Origin: Jackrogersella multiformis
Taxonomy: Eukaryota > Ascomycota > Sordariomycetes > Xylariales > Hypoxylaceae
Assembly (NCBI GenBank): GCA_902806575.1
Contig: CADCXD010000018.1
Span: forward strand, 2,790,001 to 2,854,000
Reading direction: 5' to 3'
DNA length: 64,000 nt
How positions within the stretch are numbered: the stretch's first letter is position 1; each line of letters opens with the position of its first letter. Position numbers and translations under genes: made by a program. The notes below the pieces were generated by a model, which ran no database searches, had not been told where the DNA came from, and was given only the letters and a program-made list of their open reading frames with translations. Positions 58,516-64,000 of the stretch are shown here, in pieces.

Positions 58516-60930
58516 GATGCAGGCACATGTATTGGGAACCAAAATTCCCTGCCAGAAGTAGGCAACAACTAGTCAATATGTGGGAATAATAATCAGAATT
58601 GTTCGAAGGATTGGTCCGAGCACTTCGATGACGGCCATTTACCCAACTAACGTGCCGATTCTGCCAATTGAGAGCAGCAACAGCTTGAAGAAGCAGGGTT
58701 GATATGGATCTACCTGTCAAAGCAACCTGGTTTATCACCGGTCACATAATGTGTAGCAACGACGTTGTTGTGACGTTGCGGGACGACTGGGGTATGAAAC
58801 GATGATGTCGATGCGGCGAAAATGGATCCGGAATAGAAACCGAGCCGAGATGCAACTCTGCGCTGCGGGACCAGGGGACGATGAGAAGTGAGGGGACCGA
58901 CTATGCGGCCAGGTACTACGACGTTAGAGCCTGTCAGAATTGGGGGTCTTACAAAGAGATATTCATGCATGCAGGTAAAGCAAGCAAGCAAAAGCAAGCA
59001 AGCTTACCAATACCATGGCACAAGTCCTTTTTGAAACCCGGCAGTCATCCTGGTCCAGTATCCCGCAGACTCTTTTGCTCGCCTTTTATCCCTCTCTTAC
59101 CCTCCCTACACTACTAGCTACCTACCTGCAACATCGGACGAACTAGCAAGCCCACATTTTCAGATGTGAGCTATACATAGATCAGGCGACATGGGAACTA
59201 GTTGAGTGGGACCAAAGGGAGATCTCGGAATCTACCAAGATTTAGAACCCCCAGCTATCACGACAGGTCAGGGAATCGTACGAGAATGCTGCTTACACTA
59301 GAGACATCGACTAGCCTTGCCAACAAACGCCGGCCTCAACACCGTCTTTTGCAGGCCGTTCCACTTGATTCGTCGTAATACGGAGCGCCATCGCAATATT
59401 ATCGTACCATTGCTCGACGGCGGAAAAGTAGCAAATCGGAATATGCAGTTCGATTAGCCACCCCCAAAGGCTCTCCTTGGCAACCACCGTCGCGATAGCG
59501 ATATGTATGCAGCCCCCTAATGCGGCAAAACTAGGCCCCCGCATACCAAACCCACATCTCGAACACCTCCGCGAGAAGAAAGATAATATCTAATTCGCCG
59601 CTGTATTCCGCAGCTCTGTTTGGACATCTCTACGAAGGAATGCTGACCAGAAGGACAACTCAATGTGGCGTTTACACGAGACGTCATAGACACAAGACGA
59701 GCTTGGGAAGGCGGCCGCGGGAAAACGCACAGGCATGCGCTTACACGCACAGACGTACACATGCACATAGACTCGGACGTGCATTAACATACACAGAGAG
59801 AGGTCGGACGGATATACACGCATCAAGCCTACGCATACATAAATTCAATATCCACCCTATATCCGCGTGGGATCGGCAATATAGAAGCAAACCACGAATT
59901 TCCAGAGGAAATGGAGAGAAAAAAAAGCAGATAAAACGGGAGGGGATAATACGAGATACCAGACAACAGAGGCTTAAGACCTTAGGAAGACAAAGGGGCG
60001 CCGCATATAGGTCTGTTTCTTGCGACAACGACACTGCATATACCAACTTACGAACTTACACATACACACGTACATATTGTAATGTAATGATCCGCTAGAT
60101 TTTCTTTACCTGTGTAGAGAAAAGATATGTTTATATATATATACGGAGAATTGGACTATACGAGATATCAAAAGACATATACCCTTAGGTTAAGAATCGT
60201 TGTTGGTTTCGTTCATGCGGGACTTGGGAGTGGGTTAGAGAAATACTATATGATACATTCCGCATTGCTTGGACTGACGTGGGAGATTCCCTCGACTACA
60301 AAGTTGGTGTCGATGTACTATCGTTCCTGACTTGGCGAGTGTGTTTTCGTTGGCTTGTGTATATGAAAACCATCAGCAAATCCTGCTGTCGGCGTGGGTT
60401 CCACGTATATTCTTTTCGTGGGCAAAAGGTATAATGGGATGCGTAAAAGGGTCCTCGAGACACCAGATAGTGAAGCAAGACCGTCAACGCAACTAGCCAC
60501 GCGGAAATATGGATACAGCAGTCGAGATCACATCCATATCAAGCACCATAACAGGCTCACCCAGCAGGCAGAGCATAAACGACCCCGAGTATCAGACAAG
60601 AATGTTTATTAGAACGACGGACAGCCGCAAGTAGCGAGTCCGGGAGCTCTCCTCTCCGCATACAGGACTCAGCCCTCTCGCGCGTCTGCTAGCCTAGCCT
60701 CATAACCCTGCCTAGTTATGTACCCGAAGCCTCGCCCATGTTTCGTTTTTATTCCCCCTCCCCCCCTAACCTACAGGCTTAAACATTAACACTGTTCGTA
60801 CACGACCGCCGCCGCCACGGTGTCCTCGGTGTCCTCGTTATCCGCAAGTAGAAACGGAGAAGACGCCGCGCAAAACAAAAAGGAATAACCTAGGTAGGCA
60901 CCTCATACACCCCCACCTCACTCCTTCAAT
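58516..60930. other. Convergent spacer of 2.4 kb
   Basis: Lies between the 3' ends of the Zn2Cys6 gene and of the MOB gene. It holds an AGCA/AGCAAGCA run (58976-59003), CACACA/ACATAC low-complexity sequence around 59690-60080, and a TATATATA tract near 60132. Open frames here have low-complexity translations rich in Thr, His and Arg. A 77-codon minus-strand frame (59311-59544) is the only mildly protein-like one, but I cannot support it. Confidence 0.5.
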
Positions 60931-61197
60931 TCAAAACGTGCTCCGGTCGTAGTCGTAGTCATCGTCGCCGGCGTCTTCCCATTCGTCCGATCCGCGGAGC
61001 GTGCGCAACCTCTCGATGATAGCGTCCGTGCGGCCGAGCACCAGGTCGGTCTGCTGGTTCAGGCTCGCGTTGTTGGGGGACTCGGCCACTTCCCACCTGC
61101 GGCGGAGCTGCTCTATGGTCTCCCTAGCGCGCCTGATGACCTCGTCCACGGCCGCCGCGTCGACTTCTTCGAACCGTTCCAGGCTAGCTACGAAATC
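60931..61197 (-). other. 88-codon coding-like extension after the MOB-gene TAG
   Basis: Directly after the TAG (61200-61198), in the same frame, the sequence reads DFVASLERFEEVDAAAVDEV, then an amphipathic Arg/Glu-rich helix (IRRARETIEQLRRRWEVAES) and an acidic end (GDDDYDYDRSTF) before the stop at 60931. It looks like a genuine coiled-coil C-terminus. A 45-nt intron (GTCCAG...CTAG) that would skip the TAG in frame can be drawn, but its donor is poor and it is very short. Confidence 0.55.
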
Positions 61198-62801
61198 CTA
61201 CTCCGTTGCCAGGTTGCTCGAGCTGGACGGTTCTTCTTCTGTCGCTTCCGCTTCCGCCTCCGTGTCCGCCTCCGTGTCCGCCTTTGCCTCCGTGGCCTTC
61301 TCGGCGGTTTCTGGCTGAGGTTGTTCGGCAGCGCTTGTCTCGGTTTGTTGGCTGCCTTCCTCTTCCGCGGTATCTGCTTGCTCCTCCCTGGTCAAGGCGG
61401 GTTCTTCGTTCTTGTCTTCGATAAGTTGTTCGTGGTCAAGAAGAGGTATCTCTTTGCTGCCTTCAGCTTGCTCATCCGCATGTTCTGTGCTGGTCTCTGG
61501 CTCCAAGGGTACATCCTCCTGCACGTCTATCCTGATACCTTGCGAGTGTGGGTTATTTTGCGCATGCTGCTCGGGTGTTTGGGGCTCATCGGTTGACTCG
61601 ACAACAGTAGAAATATCTATCAAATCGCCCTCGACAATGACAGGCACTTCTACTTCGGACTCCTCCTCCACGGTTTCCGGGGCCGAGATGTGCAAGTTTT
61701 TGAGCTTATTCGTAACGTCGTGGTTGTCGTCTTCTCGCTCTTCGAGAACAGTCGTCACGGCACTACCGGTTGACGGTCTGCTCGAATGTCTGGCCGTATT
61801 ACTTCTACGAGCGTGCAGACCATGCCGATCATCGTCTTGTTCGGTGTTCTCGTGTGGCTGCGACGGCGGCTTCGCAATAGCAGTAATTATAGACTTCTTG
61901 TCTTCCTTCTCAGAGGGTACGGGATCCAGGCCTTCTGCTTCCGGTGGGAGCTTGTAGTTCTCGGCCGGTAGAAGGTCGTACATGTCGCAGACCGTCTTGA
62001 AGAAGGCATACAAGCCTGTCTGGGCCTCGACCGACCAAAACACCCCCCTATGCTGGAACCAGGCGTGTGCAAATATTCTGTGAAGCCGGCGGAATACGTT
62101 GACAAGGTTCTTCAGGACCGCGCTCCTATCGTGGCCTTCTAGAACGACGAATCTACTGGGGAAGATCTTGGGGTTAGTGACCACGTTTGCGGCCCAGTCG
62201 AGTGTGTGGCAGCAGTAGTCGATAGCGCAGCAGCTCTTAGGCTGGTCATGAACGGCGCATAGGAATTGCCACTCGGAGGCGCGCATCTCGGGACAGGTGG
62301 CGGACGAACATGGAGGCTTGTCAAAGAGGAAGCCGACTATCAGGCTGTTGCATTGCGCGATTAGAAATCGACAGAGTTCGTAAAGCCATAGGGTTCGATC
62401 GACACCCGGGGGCGGCGTAGCCAACTGGACGGCGGCCCCTCGAGTGATTGGTGTGGTATTGGAAAGGGTGTGGTAATGATGTAGTGCTGCGAGATGCTCC
62501 TGGAGTTGAAAGGCTGAATCGAGCTGTGATGCTGCAAGTCAGTAGTGTATTCTTGTCGCAAGAAGGGTTAGAGGGTAAGATGATTATCGCGCACCTCGCC
62601 GAGGGGAATAAGTGGTGGCCCAGCGGCCATGTCCTCGGATTTGGTTCCTGGATGTATGCGCCGCTTTGAGTTCGCGTCGGCGATGGTTTGTTCTATCTGT
62701 TGTGTTTGACGGCTACCGGTGCTACCCAGTCCGGGACCGATTTGAATCTCGGCTGGTGGTGGTGGACTGGGCAGTCGAGGCGAGCCCTGCGCCAGAGACA
62801 T
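61198..62801 (-). CDS. mob3: MOB3/phocein (MOB4 family), STRIPAK complex subunit
   Basis: Adaptor of the STRIPAK phosphatase-kinase complex; in Sordaria and Neurospora the phocein-type MOB is needed for hyphal fusion and fruiting-body development. Model on the minus strand: 62801-62595 and 62523-61198 (510 aa to TAG). After a Pro/Ser-rich start, the MOB domain runs from LDSAFQLQEHLAALHHY through CPEMRASEWQFLCAVHDQPKSC, AIDYCCHTLDWAANVV, FPSRFVVLE and RRLHRIFAHAWFQHRGVFW, closely following phocein (FLCAAHKTPKEC, AIDYTRHTLD, RRIYRIFSHAYFHHR). The C-terminal half is a long acidic Glu/Thr/Ala-rich tail with short EADTEAEAEATEE-like repeats. The 71-nt intron joins PLGE to LDSAFQ. Oddly, the frame continues for 88 coding-like codons beyond the TAG. 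Confidence 0.88.
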
Positions 62802-63409
62802 GATAGAATAAAATAATTCCCTCCCTACGAGGCTACGGCCTCAGACGCGAATTCTTTGCTTGATTACCTCTGGGTTAGGTAGGTATAGAATGGTGTTGTT
62901 TTGTAGCTTCTGTTCACTATAGGTAGCTTATTACCTAGGTACTTGTAAGAAAGTTGGTTTTTTGTTGTTCGATTTGAGGAGCAGATCGATAGAAAACGCC
63001 AAGATCCTTACGTACCTAAGTATCTAGGGTATTTAACGATATCCGCTTAAATTCTGTGCGACCTGCGCGACTTCTAACACGTGTAAGTTCCAGTAGAGGT
63101 TGTAACTACCTGTAAGTACCTAGGTATCCAAGGTACCTAAGTACTTAGGCGGTAATGCATTTAAGCGACAAATAATTCACATCCATGGATTTACATTTAT
63201 TTACCTAGTGTACCGGTTCCTTTACATTGCACTCCATGGATTTAGGTACGTACATCTAAGGAACTGTTGTAACCTACCTCATGACATCGAAAGGGCGCAG
63301 CATGACAATTCAAGCAGTATCGCGCATATTCTTCTATTAATTCTGTAAAATAATTAGACCACTCAATTAATTTCGCATATTTTATTGTATTATCAACAGT
63401 ACTCGAACT
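62802..63409. other. Divergent promoter spacer with palindromic repeats
   Basis: About 600 nt between the MOB gene (minus) and the GTPase gene (plus). Contains TAGGTAGG/CCTAGG copies near 62877, 62930, 63115-63148. No gene seen. Confidence 0.55.
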
Positions 63410-64000
63410 ATGAATTTTGATGAAGATGTTCCCCCCGAGCTCATCCAGGCAGAAACGGGCTTGGAAGAGGAGAAACTAGTCAAGGTGCCCATCACAATCG
63501 TGACCGGTTAGTTGATAGTTCGCACTATCAAAACTACCAATATTGATATTCCATATAGGTTATCTCGGAGCCGGAAAGACTACCCTGCTCAACTACATCT
63601 TAACTGCCAAGCATGGGAAGAAAATCGCTGTCATAATGAATGAGTTTGGTGACTGTTAGTGGGATACGCCTGAAGACCAATAGGCTACGAGACTAACTCT
63701 GCCACAGCACTCGACATCGAAAAGTCTCTGACCGTCAATAAAGGCGATGAGCAAGTTGAAGAATGGCTTGAAGTCGGCAACGGCTGCATCTGCTGCTCTG
63801 TGAAGTACCATTACACCGATTTGGTCAATAGAGAAATCTTCTAATATTGACCCAGGGACTCTGGAGTAAACGCCATCGAGTCGTTAATGGAGAAGAAGGG
63901 TGCTTTTGATTACATCCTCTTAGAAACTACAGGGCTGGCCGATCCGGGTAACCTAGCACCCCTATTCTGGGTCGATGACGGACTAGGAAGTACTATCTAC
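63410..64000 (+). CDS. CobW/ZNG1-type G3E GTPase, 5' part (runs off the window)
   Basis: COG0523 metallochaperone GTPase; eukaryotic ZNG1 delivers zinc to methionine aminopeptidase. Exons so far: 63410-63506, 63559-63654, 63708-63804, 63856 to the edge (145 codons visible). The N-terminus MNFDEDVPPELIQ precedes ITIVTGYLGAGKTTLLNYIL (Walker A, about 33-41, split after the G by intron 1), NEFGDSLDIEKSL and EEWLEVGNGCICCSVK (metal-binding CxCC, residues 91-94). DYILLETTGLADPGNLAPLFW follows (Walker B-like and G3E region). The acidic N-terminal segment resembles the metAP-interacting extension of ZNG1 proteins, by inference. The C-terminal CobW_C domain lies outside the window. Confidence 0.93.

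Noticed and set aside
59640..60098. 152-codon plus-strand frame in the convergent spacer
   Set aside because: Translation is low-complexity (Thr/Arg/His from CACACA/ACGCAC sequence), with no domain and no splice or start context.

Overview
This is nuclear DNA of a filamentous ascomycete (Pezizomycotina, most likely Sordariomycetes). The genes carry short introns of about 45-160 nt with GT..AG ends and CTAAC-like branch sites. The gene set (Zn2Cys6 regulators, SMC2, PEX7, a phocein-type MOB, a DEAD-box helicase with a mitochondrial-type N-terminus) is fungal. Spacers are long and full of a TACCTAGGTA-type palindromic repeat. I spliced each gene by hand; all complete models close in frame.

Layout. 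0-2.3 kb: Zn2Cys6 regulator. 2.3-13.1 kb: gene-poor spacer with repeats. 13.1-15.1 kb: MFS transporter. 19.5-22.7 kb: Ppr1/UaY-type Zn2Cys6 regulator. 24.1-25.6 kb: SigF-like NTF2-fold membrane protein (minus), followed by an unusually long in-frame open stretch after its TAG. 26.5-27.3 kb: single-pass membrane protein. 29.0-30.2 kb: tandem GFA/CENP-V-domain protein. 30.4-31.8 kb: CUE-AlkB-GRF dioxygenase. 32.3-33.5 kb: PEX7. 34.9-37.2 kb: DEAD-box helicase. 38.6-39.7 kb: membrane protein of unknown function. 40.2-40.9 kb: CUE-domain membrane protein. About 41.7 kb: U2 snRNA (minus). 42.3-46.1 kb: SMC2. 46.8-48.3 kb: MOSC/mARC-like protein. 48.3-56.0 kb: gene-poor, partly AT-rich spacer with hairpins and decayed sequence. 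56.0-58.5 kb: third Zn2Cys6 regulator. 60.9-62.8 kb: phocein/MOB3-type STRIPAK subunit, again with an in-frame coding-like extension after a TAG. 63.4 kb to the edge: 5' part of a CobW/ZNG1-type GTPase.

The genes do not form one pathway. 29-48 kb is an ordinary housekeeping stretch; the flanks hold regulators and a transporter in repeat-rich spacers. I see no secondary-metabolite backbone gene, intact transposon, CRISPR array or phage. The observations most worth checking are two genes (SigF-like and MOB3) whose reading frame stays open and protein-like well past a UAG, a weaker third case at 17.2 kb, the spacer-restricted palindrome family, and the U2 snRNA gene.
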